NCBI GenBank assembly: GCA_032191485.1
Contig: JAVDOI010000006.1
Coordinates: 16,443,088 to 16,507,087 of the forward strand
DNA: 64,000 nucleotides
Source: Leptoclinus maculatus
Taxonomy: Eukaryota; Chordata; Actinopteri; Perciformes; Stichaeidae
Reading direction: 5' to 3'
Position numbers and translations under genes: made by a program. The notes beneath the pieces were generated by a model. The model ran no database searches, had not been told where the DNA came from, and saw only the letters and a program-made list of their open reading frames with translations. Positions 37,566 to 48,503 of the stretch are shown in pieces; the first letter of the stretch is position 1, and every line of letters begins with the position of its first letter.

Positions 37566-40500
37566 TTTTTCCAATATGACAATTAGTCTGTAACTTGGAT
37601 GTTTACTCTGGACAGTTGGACAATCACCTCATTACCTGATAATTGTCTGATTGCTAGTTTCTTATCTCACCTGACTTCATTTTTAGTGATGTTTCCAGAT
37701 TACAGGAGTGATCTTGGTGAGTAAAATATTACAATATGATAAACAAAACCCTTATCTCAGTTGTAATAAACCAAAGCTATCATACTGTTTTACATCCAGT
37801 ATAACTATAACTTCTTGTCTAATCAGGCCCAACTGACATCCTGTATCCTTGACTATGATGCAGTTGCAGAAAACCTACGGTTGACTTCTGACTCAATAAT
37901 TAAACTAATTGCTAGTTGCCGTCCTAACAGACTGAGATCCCACAAAATGTCTAATGTTCACAATCCAAAGCATGCTACTAGTAGTAGAGGATTCAGGGAG
38001 TTAGGGTGTTACTAAACACGTTGTACATGTGTTTTATTTGCTGAAGAAAGAGCCAACAGAACAGAAACGACATCTTACATTTGTTGCTGTGACTTTTTTT
38101 ACTAATAAAGAGGGAAACTGAACATTGGCACCTAAAAAAACAACAGTGTGGATGGGAGACACTTTTAGAGAAATAGATGTTTGTAATTGATAATGTGTTG
38201 CCACACCTTACATTATAATGTGTTCTTCTCTCATGCAAACTTCGACTGCATTTACTAACTACAAGGTGTAAACAGGTGAGAACTGAACATAAGACGCCTT
38301 TTAGACAGCAGCTGTTGAGAGAGAATGTTATGTAGACTCTGTTAGCAGTACATTCAAATAAATAAGGGAAAAAAAAATCTAAACTCATGCAACATACTCA
38401 ACTTCTGAATCAAACTAATTTAAACATGTTTGCCCAGAACAGTTTTGCTAAATAGTGAAGACAGAATTTGGTCACTTTGCTCAACTCCATCTTCCGAAAT
38501 AGACTTTTTCCAATTTGGATGTGAGATCTTACTACAATACTGCAACAAATACTTACATGTCAAAGATCCTGCTGCTAAGTTCAATCCTGATCCTCATTAA
38601 TTACAGTACAATCAGTAGATAGATGTAGAAAGACAGAGATTGTACTATAAAGAAGAGAGGACATTGTGGTTAGACAGAATACGACGGAGACATGAAAGAG
38701 TCACAAATAGAGCTGAATGTTTCATCAGCAAACTGCGTTGGTGTCAAAATAAATCCAATTCAGCAGCAAAAACATGATGCTAAGTAGACAGTTCATGTAA
38801 GTAGACAGTAAATAGGGAAATAATTAGACTTGAAGTTAAGAATGACACCTAATTAAATACAAATTGATGAACTAAGTCAACACGATCACAATGTAATTTG
38901 ATCAAATTGAATCCAAGGTGAGCTTTTCGAAAACATTCACGAAAACAATAATACAAGCTGAATTAGAGTTCACAGACCAGGATGTAGGCGGTGTGGCTCC
39001 AGGCAAAAGCGGTTAACTATCTGTGGGCTGAAAGCGGAGCGGGTAACTCTCTTTCTATCAGTTTATTTATACAGACACAACCGTGCAGTTCAACATCTTC
39101 CTTCCTTTCAATGCAGTGATTATGTTTAGCTCTCACAGAGGTTTTATGTGAAACTTTTTAAAGCCACTGCAAACAACTGCTTAGAAGATTGACAAACTGT
39201 TGCTTCCGGTATTTTAAATGAACACAGATTTAAACTAAGATGAATCGTAAAATCCTGAATTTGCACGAACTCAAACAGAGTTTGGAAGCATGTTGTCTGC
39301 AGAGACGTGCATGCCGCGTGAGGGTCAATATAAACATAGCGTGGTATCTCGAGACACTCCTTTCATTTTACGACAACAGAGCAAAGTCCATATCTGTGGA
39401 GCCATTCACATGCGACACACACACCTCTCTTTAGGAATTATATAACCTGATAAGCAATGATTTTACGGGCTGGCGCTCTACCAACACTCTCAGTCAGGCA
39501 GTCAGCCTTCAATGAACTCGCGCACAGGTTAGACTAAACTTTCTACGGTCGGCACATAAAGGATCCGAACCTCTGGCTTGAGACGCAGAGAGATAGCGTC
39601 AGGCCAAACAGTTATGTCCAATGCCACATCGTTTTCCTTATTAACATGAAAGTTAAGCAAATTACACTATAAATGCTGACACTAATCCGGGTGAGCGTTG
39701 TTAATCAGAGAAATGACCTTTTATGACTTCTCCAAAATAGAAGTTGTTTCTCAACCACAAATTGATCACATGTTCCTCGACTCTAAAATAGCCGAGTTAC
39801 ATCACTGGTGACATTTTAACCTTTCATAAACGTAAAACCCATTTTATCATTCTGATACACATCTCAAGAGTTTATAGCGTCAGTTTGATGGGTAATGTCC
39901 TTGTTACTTAATCATTACAGGACTGTCTGTAAAACCCTGTGACTCTTCTTTCCAGGAAGTATGACTTTCTCTCTTTTTCTGTCTTTTAAGCGAGCGAGCA
40001 TCTTATATCTGGACACCTACTTGGGCCATTGTTTATCTGATGTTTTCTTTTTTTAATATATATTAGTTCATTCATATTTTTTACAGAGCTGTTGATTCCA
40101 ACTAGCTTCATTATTACCATGTAGAAGACATAACAGCAGGACTCTCACAGAGCACACAGAATCTTTGCCGTGTTTTAGCTCATTTATTTACCAACTGCAT
40201 GTTCTTTAAGTACCTCTTCTTTATACTGTTTTTACAAAGATGCTATAGATTGATTTTTTTTATCTTCCAGGCAGCGGTTGGTTTTAAGTGCTGCCGATAC
40301 ACCGTTACAATAAACTTGCAGAGACTTTACAGATCACAGTGAACTTTGCATATCGATTGATTATAGTGTGATATTGTAGTGCCATCTGCACGTTCAGCTG
40401 CATGGTCAAAAATACTAAAAATTAAAGCAGACGTAATGGTGAGGGATATATGTATCTCAAGCAAATTCATCATCCCTGCAAATTATGTTTTGAATAGTAT

Positions 40501-41304
40501 AATACAACTATTGAAAACTAATGGCTGCCTGGAATGTAGGCAATGGTCTGCAGTAATGTTAAGTAAGTTAACCAAACACAGGCAAAAAACTGCATGATTA
40601 CAATTGTCTTAATTATCCCATTAGGCCTGTGCACACCTAGGGCATAAACATGCTTAAATTGATTTAATATGTATAAACTAAAGAATTATCTGTACACTTT
40701 CGCTGATTGCTCACTGTGTTTACAAAGATCATACGAAGTGATGAAGAAAGACTTCCTCTGCAGTGGTGAACAACTATCACTGCTGGCACTGACAGTCTGA
40801 GTCCCGTACAACACGCTGATAAGCTCTCTTTCCGAGTTCCATTATCATATCATAATAAAACAACATTAGGCCGGTTCACATCGGCTACCACGGAGCCACA
40901 CGGCAAACCTCAGAGAGAAATCAGTGTTGGCCCCTGAGCTTGTGTCCACATTACTGCTGAGTCACGACCAATTCAAAAACACAGAACCGCTCGAGTGTTG
41001 TGCAATATCTACAAATCCCTCACATGACACGGAGAATAAAGACACGAGAGGAGAATATACAGAATAATGTAAAAAGTTGTGCGTTACCCCATGAAAAATT
41101 GCTCAGCATGATAAACCCCTTACAGACTACCTGAGAGGGAGTGAGACACAGACTGCTACCCACTCACCTGAGAAGCTGCGACCACTCTGATGGTAAAACT
41201 CTCTGCCTGGGGTTTGCATGTCAAACTCACACTCACACTGTGGCCCTGCAAGACACACTGTGGACGAACACCTGACTGTGTGCCAGTTGTCAGTCCTGTG
41301 ACCG

Positions 41305-41320
41305 CCCCCCCCCCCCCCCC
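41305..41320. repeat. poly(C) tract
   Basis: Run of 16 C. Confidence 0.9.
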
Positions 41321-41689
41321 AAACACACCCCCACCACCACCCATCTGTATGCCACTGCAAAAAAAAAGAAGGTTCCACCATAACAACATAAGACACTTTG
41401 AATAGGATGGATAAATCAAGAGTTTTCATGTTTGAATGCCTTTGTTTCAGCACTCAAATAATGATTGTTTTTCTTTCTTTCAGAAAACAAGCTGAATTAT
41501 TTAATACCTCGTATTTCTTTTAAAGCAGACTCAATGTTGACGGTTTAAAATGACTTTTTTTAAAAGGTGGTTTGCAGTGTGTTAACATCCAACCAGCAGC
41601 CCCACAAACACTCACACATCGCAGAGAACCGTGAGCCGAGCGGAAGGTGACTGACTGACTGACCTGATCCGTGTGTTTTGAAGCGCAGA

Positions 41690-41960
41690 GCAGACACGAG
41701 ACCACCTGAAGTGTCCGGAGTTGGATCGTCTTCCTCGGTCCTCGTGTCAGCCTTTGCGGACCGTGGCGTCGTCTCGTCGCTTCCACGGGAGCGCAGTGTC
41801 GAAGCGGTCAGGTCCGTGTGCTGTGGAGGTTTCTGGTCATGCTGCTGGTGTGTGTCTCTCTCTCTCTCGCTCTCTCTCGCTCTCTCTCTCTCTTCTCCCT
41901 CCTCTCTAACAGCCCGGTATCCTGAGGACACACGCGGAGGCATCAGATTACCGTTTAGCT
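41690..41960 (-). promoter_or_regulatory. CpG-rich segment, candidate pparg first non-coding exon and promoter
   Basis: This is the most CpG-dense stretch between pparg and syn2. On the minus strand, a run of CpG-rich sequence ends CGGACACTTCAG|GTGGTC at about 41707, a good donor. The upstream side is GA-rich. Coding exon 1 of pparg lies about 14 kb further along the minus strand, comparable to the distant leader exons of mammalian PPARG. The link is an inference. Confidence 0.4.
41854..41897. repeat. (TC)n tract, interrupted
   Basis: CT/TC repeats with two CGC interruptions, part of the candidate pparg promoter. Confidence 0.85.
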
Positions 41961-42104
41961 CATAACTATGATTTATACGACTGTGGAACTCTTTTGTTTT
42001 AAAACTGAATTTTGATTTCAAGCCCAATTAATTAAATGACTATTTATTTATTTCGACATTTGAGCTAGTTAAACTCCATACCAAGATTAGGGTAAAATAA
42101 AACA

Positions 42105-42330
42105 GCTGGAATCAGCAGCCGGCTAATTTAGCTTAGCACAAATCACTGGAAAGAGGATGAAACCACAAAGTCTGTCTCTCACACAAAAGTTGACAAATCA
42201 ACACGTTGTATCTTGTTTGTTTAAACCGGAATTAAATATACAAAAGTCGAAACACGTCAGTTTAAAGGGTATTAGTCATGGGATTAACTTTGCCAACCAA
42301 CAGAGACCCCCGCCTTAAAGTCTTAAAGTT
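42105..42330 (+). repeat. dispersed teleost repeat, copy C
   Basis: Contains CAGCAGCCGGCTAATTTAGC and TTAGCACAAATCACTGG, then AACACGTTGTATCTTGTTTG, matching the central and 3' parts of the family. Confidence 0.7.
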
Positions 42331-43621
42331 AACTAGATTTTTACATGACCCCAGTTTTCAGGCTTTGTGCTAAGCTAGCTTCATATTCACATAGAACCAT
42401 CTCACCTGACTAAGTCTCGGCTAGAAAGAAACTAAAATATTGAATTATATTATAAGGTTTAGTGGACTAATGCTGACATTACAGTCGCATCTCTCACACC
42501 ACAGTCACACTAACACACATGCTATGGACTCATTTGGCGGGACTGAGTTCACCTGCTGAAAAACAGCAATAGTGGAGAGAGAGAGACAATGTGACGATTT
42601 CTGCATTTAAATCAGCCCAAAGTCAGCGGTGCAGGAAACCCTTTGAGTGTTCATTGACTAACAGTTTGCTTAGTGCAGGACAGACTGCTCGCTCTTTTAA
42701 TCATGCTGCATCTCTTACAGACTCTGTTGGTTTAAGGACCTTACACTAACCCCAACCTAAACCTCACTCTATTTTTAACCTTAAAACCATGCAGTGAAAT
42801 CTACAGGCTACTTTTTTGCAGACACAGTTTTTCATATTTTTAAACCTACTTATCTTGAAGTCACATCTTGTTATCTCGGTGTATTGTATGTTTTAATGTA
42901 ATATTATCATTCACACGAGGTTAGATCAGAAATTAAAACGTTTAGCATTAAACCTGCTGGCGCCACTCGAGGCTCATTTAAACATGAAACTGCAAAGGAT
43001 GTGGTGTCACATGAGTCCTGCTGGCTAAATAATCACCTGATAGGCTGACAGATTCTGGTCAGATTTGGTTTGAAACTTCCGGTAGAATGCAGAGCAGCCT
43101 GGTGAATAACAGTTTCCACAGCCAAAAAGTTCAGCCAGCGAAGAACTCAATGTTCCTGTTTTTGTCAGTGTCACTTGACCAGCCTCTGGCCGTCTGTCTG
43201 CTCCAGTGACTGCATGGTGGCTCGGCATGTCAATGATAATCATAATTCAGTCTGAATTTTTGAAAAACATTTTTTGATTCAGACTGAGAATTCAGGCACA
43301 ATTGAAAACAAATGACTCCGATTGTGTAGCAGGATTCAGTGTAAAACAAATACAAATAAAGTGTGTGAACAGATACATGACAGCGATGCTTGTCAAAATT
43401 CTAAGTGAAGTTTAACTTCTGTGTGTTTTCAACCCAAAGCATTAAAACACTAAAGATATGAAACCCCGCTCTTGTGTGATCACTTTTTTTCAAAAGCAGC
43501 AAAATCGACGTGTAGTTCAATTATGCTACTTTCACTCTGCTTAACAGTCAGCTTGACTTCAGCTGCCTTTGATCTGTCATAACTCTGTACTGTGAAGTCA
43601 GCTGGCACACTTTGCTTACAG

Positions 43622-43622
<1 letters not shown>

Positions 43623-43653
<31 letters not shown>
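43623..43653. repeat. (CA)n microsatellite
   Basis: About 15 units. Confidence 0.95.
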
Positions 43654-43657
<4 letters not shown>

Positions 43658-44795
43658 TCTTGCTCTTTCTCACATGTATAACAGTCCTGCCCACGCAGAA
43701 TTTATTTGTGCTGAACTAGAAAAAAACGACACCCCTGAGATTTTTACTGTCACAAAAAACAAAAAAACAGCGAGCAATAATAAGTAATAACTTCTGATTG
43801 TTTATACAGTTGAGTCACAGGGGACTGGAGCTCTGGTATCTGAACATGTTCATCATCTAAGTGCTTGTGTATCTTTACAAGACTCTCCTACAACTGTCGT
43901 GACACTGGAGTTATGAGAACGTGGAATTGACATGTTTTCAGGCCGAGGAGGGGAAACAAGCTGTGGTGACAAAAATCAAACCCTTGGAATCAGCAATGGT
44001 GCGTAACACCAGGATTTCCGTCCCATCCTCATATACTGTATATATATTGGATAATATAAGAACTGAATCTGGATGTCATAGTGTTAAATTAAGTGCACTG
44101 ATTGGTCCTTCCTCCCAACGTTCATACTCTCCTTCTCTCAGTGGCCCCAGTTGGTTGGGATGAGCACCAAGACAAACAGGGTCTGGCCTGTATAGGCTTG
44201 CTTTGGTGCGTTAGCCGCCCACGTCCATGTCCCTACGAGCAGTGAGATGTTCCCACAGATCTCTGCTGACTGGTCGTCCCATGGACCAAGAACTGAGAGC
44301 AAAGCGTGTTTCCTCTGTCTTTGTTGAACGTCGATGCGTATAAAGAGTTTGTGTGAGAGGATCAGTGAATCATCAAGTTTATACTTTTCGCCTGTTGTAG
44401 CAACATAGTCGTGTTTCACGTGTATATGTATGTTACAGATGTAATGCTGTTAGTGGCACATATTGAAAGTGCCCCGTTCCTTTAGCTTTATTTAACTTAC
44501 AAAGGTGTGACATCAAAGGTTGGACATGAAATCATTTGAAAAGAAGAACTTAAAAAAAAGGTAAGCAAAAAAAACAACACATAGGTATCCGGAGAAAACT
44601 GATTTAATGTGCATAGAGCTGCATTATTCTCATGACCGGCTCAAAGGGCCATGTTAATTAAAGGGAGAGACAACAATAATGCACTTAAATTAACTGATTT
44701 ATTCCCAAAGAATATAGCAATTAAATTGCAAAAAGAGCTAATTAGATGTGGATGGCAGTTTCTCTGAGAGGTCTGAGATGGCAGCTTTTATGGTG

Positions 44796-44830
44796 ACTGG
44801 GAGCATTGGGCCTAGGTGCTCCCAGTCAGC
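44796..44830. repeat. 12-bp inverted repeat with 11-base loop
   Basis: Arms TGACTGGGAGCA (44796-44807) and TGCTCCCAGTCA (44819-44830) pair perfectly; the loop contains the palindrome CCTAGG. Confidence 0.9.
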
Positions 44831-44907
44831 CCAAGTACACGAACCTGAGGGAGCGCAAACATGGCATGGCTTAATGTACCAATAAAGAACATTTCCACAT
44901 GTATGTA

Positions 44908-44921
44908 GTGCCATCTGCTGG
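44908..44921 (-). promoter_or_regulatory. CTCF-consensus site, minus orientation
   Basis: The reverse complement reads CCAGCAGATGGCAC, which fits every position of the vertebrate CTCF core CCASYAGRKGGCRS. It lies between pparg and syn2. Binding is inferred, not shown. Confidence 0.55.
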
Positions 44922-45394
44922 CTAAGCGCAGGTAGTTCACCCCATCACTCTATTATTAAGGAGCATGAGACTGTCGGTCTGAAAGTTTAACAAATATTCA
45001 CAACTCATTGAAAATGGCTTGTTGACACCACAGGACTTTCACAATATGCTGCTATATTCTGCTCGAATCAAGTCTTGATGAGCCAATATCCCAACATTTA
45101 AATATATGAAGTCAGCTCTGAGGTGAATTGCCACAACAGCAGCAGATCAGTAATAAAAATAAAAGGTTATTTTTGAATGATTTTATGGTTGTGTTAGACT
45201 TTGTAAGACTTAAAGTACGATGTTCCCTTTCCCCCCTCTATAATATCAATGAAGTACCTGGTGAGTTAGTCAAAACTGTGACATTGCAGCTAAATGGCGA
45301 GAAAGTAGCAACAATCACAAACTTTTGTACTAAACTTCAAGTTTGTTCTGTGTCTACAAAGTCATTGTTGCCTTTGTAGTTGCACAGAATATTT

Positions 45395-45545
45395 GTAAGC
45401 GGGAGGAAACCGGTTCAAGGCGTCCTCCACCTGCCCTGCTGACGTGTCCTTGAGCAAGAACACAGAGCAAACAGAGCTGTCACTAACCTTACGCTGTGAA
45501 CTCGCCATTTGGCTCAATAAAGCATTACAATACACCAGTGTTGCT
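45395..45545 (+). mobile_element. degraded SINE
   Basis: GGAAACCGGTTCAAGG (B-box-like), CCTGCCCTGCTGACGTGTCC and TTGAGCAAGAACAC resemble the body of fish tRNA SINEs, ending GGCTCAATAAAGCATTACAA. Confidence 0.6.
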
Positions 45546-46429
45546 GTCAAATAAAAGATCTAAAGATCTGATGACTTCATTGGGAGGAAATCAATTTTCT
45601 ATGGCCCGAAATCACGAGTTTGTCTCAGAGAGCTCGACAAGCAGCTACAACGAGCAGAAACAGCCTCACACATGCACACAGACATTACAAGTGTAGACCT
45701 ACCTGGTGTCAGTACAAGCTAAGTATATCAGTGACCTTAGATCTTAAATATACTGTATGGCCTGTACTTTAAAAGCCATACTAGTTGTGTCAATAATGGC
45801 TTATTTATATTGATTCTGTCAACACACTGATATTCATCACAGAATGTCTGAAAATGAAAAAAGACACTCTAAACGTCTGAGCGAAAACCCTCAGTTTATA
45901 ATACAAACGGTCTTTAAGCTTCACCGGAATTCTTACTTCTGAGATACTTTATGTACTGTATCCTACTTATCCAATCATGACACCTAAAGATGTATACTGG
46001 CCCAAGACTGACATGGAGAGGCAGCTGTAGTCCTCACCTCTAACCAACAGCTTAGCAGACACATAGTTGAATTATGCTTTTTCTGTGACTTATTGTTTTT
46101 AGACCCGTAAGAGGTCTCTTATTGCTAAATGTCTCATTACAGTCTCAACATACAGTTTTTAGCATTAATAGCAGCTGCACGTATTTGCTATGTAAATTCA
46201 AGCTCCAAAAACACAGAATCCTACATTTCCCATAATGCAACTTAATAGGATCTTTCCCTTATACCCTCCCTGGTTGGTAAGTAGTAGTATCCATGCTCCC
46301 GGTTTGTAACATGACGGATCAACTGATCTTAATGTGTGAAGTCTATGTGGCTCTTTGAAGAAAACTTTGTCCCTGAAACAAAAGGCGCCGACATCAGCAT
46401 GAATCTTACTTGGTGAATAAGTGTAATGA

Positions 46430-47385
46430 TGGGACCACATCTTTATTATTTATCTGTACAGAAAAAAAACGTCATCAGTCACCAGATCATGCAAAGCAGT
46501 ATTGAGTTACAAATAAAAACACAATGCAAAACAAACAATATATACTGTACCATAAATATGGAGCGTCAACAAACAAAAGAAAATCAATCAATATATTACA
46601 AAAAATAAACTCCTGAGATGACACTTACATACATACAAAATACAATATGTTATAGTTTACTTGCAACATGGTACTGGAAATGTATAAGCAGACAGGTTGA
46701 TGCGGTGTTGAGATTTATATTTATTTTTATTACACGTATGAACTTGAAATGCAGCAGCTCAACTGAAAATGACCAGCCAAGGTACTGGGTTCATTCCAGG
46801 TTGCCTTAAATTCAGTCCCACAACACAAACAGGATCAATCACAGAAACCAACAAGTTTAAAATGGCATATTAATCTGGAGCCCAGCGTCTGACTGCAGTA
46901 GAAAGCAACCTGGAAAGTTGCGACTGAAAGAAATCTTAAAGGGAATGTAAGAGTTAGGTATTTAACAGATACACAGGTCCTGTATGTACGGTCATATTTA
47001 TATCTATAATAGGGTGACAGCGCTCAACAGTCACGTCGAGGTGTTATTGCACTACTGTCTCAATGTCTTTTCATGAGAATAATCAACAAATTACAATACT
47101 GTTGAAAGATCTACACAGAGGTGAAACAAGAAATCACCAGTCACAGCTACAGACGTGGATCGTTTTACTCTTTGAAAAGCATTCAGTTACTATTTAGGAT
47201 TGATTTATTCAGTGTGGGGCACAATCGGCCTGATCCCAAAAGCTGCTGACAACGGTTGCAATCCTTGCCCAACTTAATCAAACACTTAACGTAAATGAAT
47301 GGATTTCCAGATGTAATCGACCCAGGTCTGCACAGCTAACACGTAGCTGAATTGAAAACATGTTCACAATAAGGCTACAACATCT

Positions 47386-47416
<31 letters not shown>

Positions 47417-48352
47417 GGAGTGCAAAACTCAACACTGATAGAGCTCCCTTCTTCTCCAAAAGTCACACCGAACCACTTGGAGGAGCCATGCATAACAATT
47501 GAACACAGATGAACATACACATATTTCCGACTCCCTCACACGACAATGAACTTCAAGGCTTGTAGACAAGAAAGGGGGCAGCACTGACGGGCCCAGTGGT
47601 CCGTAGCTAAGGACCAGAGACACAACAGCTGGATTTACACAGGAACAAATTCTTCAAGAAGTAGTTTTCTTTACGCACGTAGTTTCACTTACGGACCAAA
47701 ATTGATTCACTGTAGGGGAAACCATCAAATGTCAAATATCCGACTATTTTTTTTAAAAATATGTATAAATCCAGCCACTGAATGAAAGAGTTATGTCACT
47801 GACAAAGGTGGATTGGAAAGTGCTACTAGACTTTGTTTTATCATTGGCTTATCTCCCTTTATAGTTATATTTGTTTGTATTCATATACTGTGTATATGTA
47901 TATATATATATATATAAATAAATATATATACTGAATGTACATTCCATCTAAAGTCTTGAATATTCTACTTTTATATACTTCATAAAGAGTTCATTAAAGT
48001 GTGCTCTGGGAAAAATAAATATCTTGATATTGTATTCTATTGTATTGTATTCTTCTCTAATCTGCTGTATGGTCTATATATCAATGACGTAACTCCTTCA
48101 GTCCAATTATTCTGGCACAGCTTCATTCACTGAACATCCTACCCCAGGAGGCCTCACTGTTACTCACACAGAGAAGCTGAGGATGGAGGAGAGGAGGGAC
48201 GGGGACGGAGGGAATACAGTACAGTTAACACACAAAGTTTAATCTCAGACTGGTTCACATTTAATGTCAATCAAGTCATCACTGGCCAACGGTAAAAGGG
48301 GGAGGGGGAGGGGGGCAGAATCAATAAGGGGCTGACTACGGTTAGCCTGTGT
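46430..48352 (-). other. syn2: candidate syn2 3' UTR
   Basis: From the syn2 stop to a minus-strand AATAAA at 46442-46447 there is AT-rich, gene-free sequence. A long 3' UTR is usual for synapsin genes, but the end point is only a motif call. A (GA)n tract (47386-47412) and a TA tract near 47.9 kb lie inside. Confidence 0.4.
47386..47412. repeat. (GA)n microsatellite
   Basis: About 13 units. Confidence 0.9.
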
Positions 48353-48503
48353 CTAGTCAGAGAAAAGGCTGGCGAAAGACTTTCGGAGGTTGCGAATGGT
48401 CTCAGCTTTCGCCTCGTCTTGGCCGTCGCCTCCGGTGCTTGACCCGCGGAAGAAAGAGGAGTCGCTGAAGGCGTTGAAGGCATTGGTCAGGGACTGGGAC
48501 TTA
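48353..48503 (-). CDS. syn2: syn2 last exon (domain E, stop)
   Basis: Acceptor CCTCCCAG. Encodes KSQSLTNAFNAFSDSSFFRG and, after an acidic stretch, AKAETIRNLRKSFASLFSD, then TAG. Confidence 0.96.

Larger units (their letters stand above)
28190..41650. other. pparg 5' intron or upstream regulatory region
   Basis: No coding exon is supportable over about 13 kb. The block is dense in simple repeats: CA/GT tracts near 29.96, 30.61, 31.86, 33.39, 33.68, 35.38, 35.80, 36.00 and 36.18 kb, and a long GA tract at 35.7 kb. It also holds a dispersed repeat copy at 34.7 kb and a SINE at 37.4 kb. A short minus-strand segment near 28199-28234, preceded by an acceptor-like TTTACCAG, could be a 5' UTR exon, but this is weak. 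Confidence 0.5.
42400..46430. other. intergenic region between pparg upstream sequence and syn2 3' end
   Basis: No gene is supportable. It holds a CA tract at 43.6 kb, an AT-rich homeodomain-site cluster at 44.65 kb, a hairpin at 44.8 kb, a CTCF match at 44.9 kb and a SINE remnant at 45.4 kb. Confidence 0.6.
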
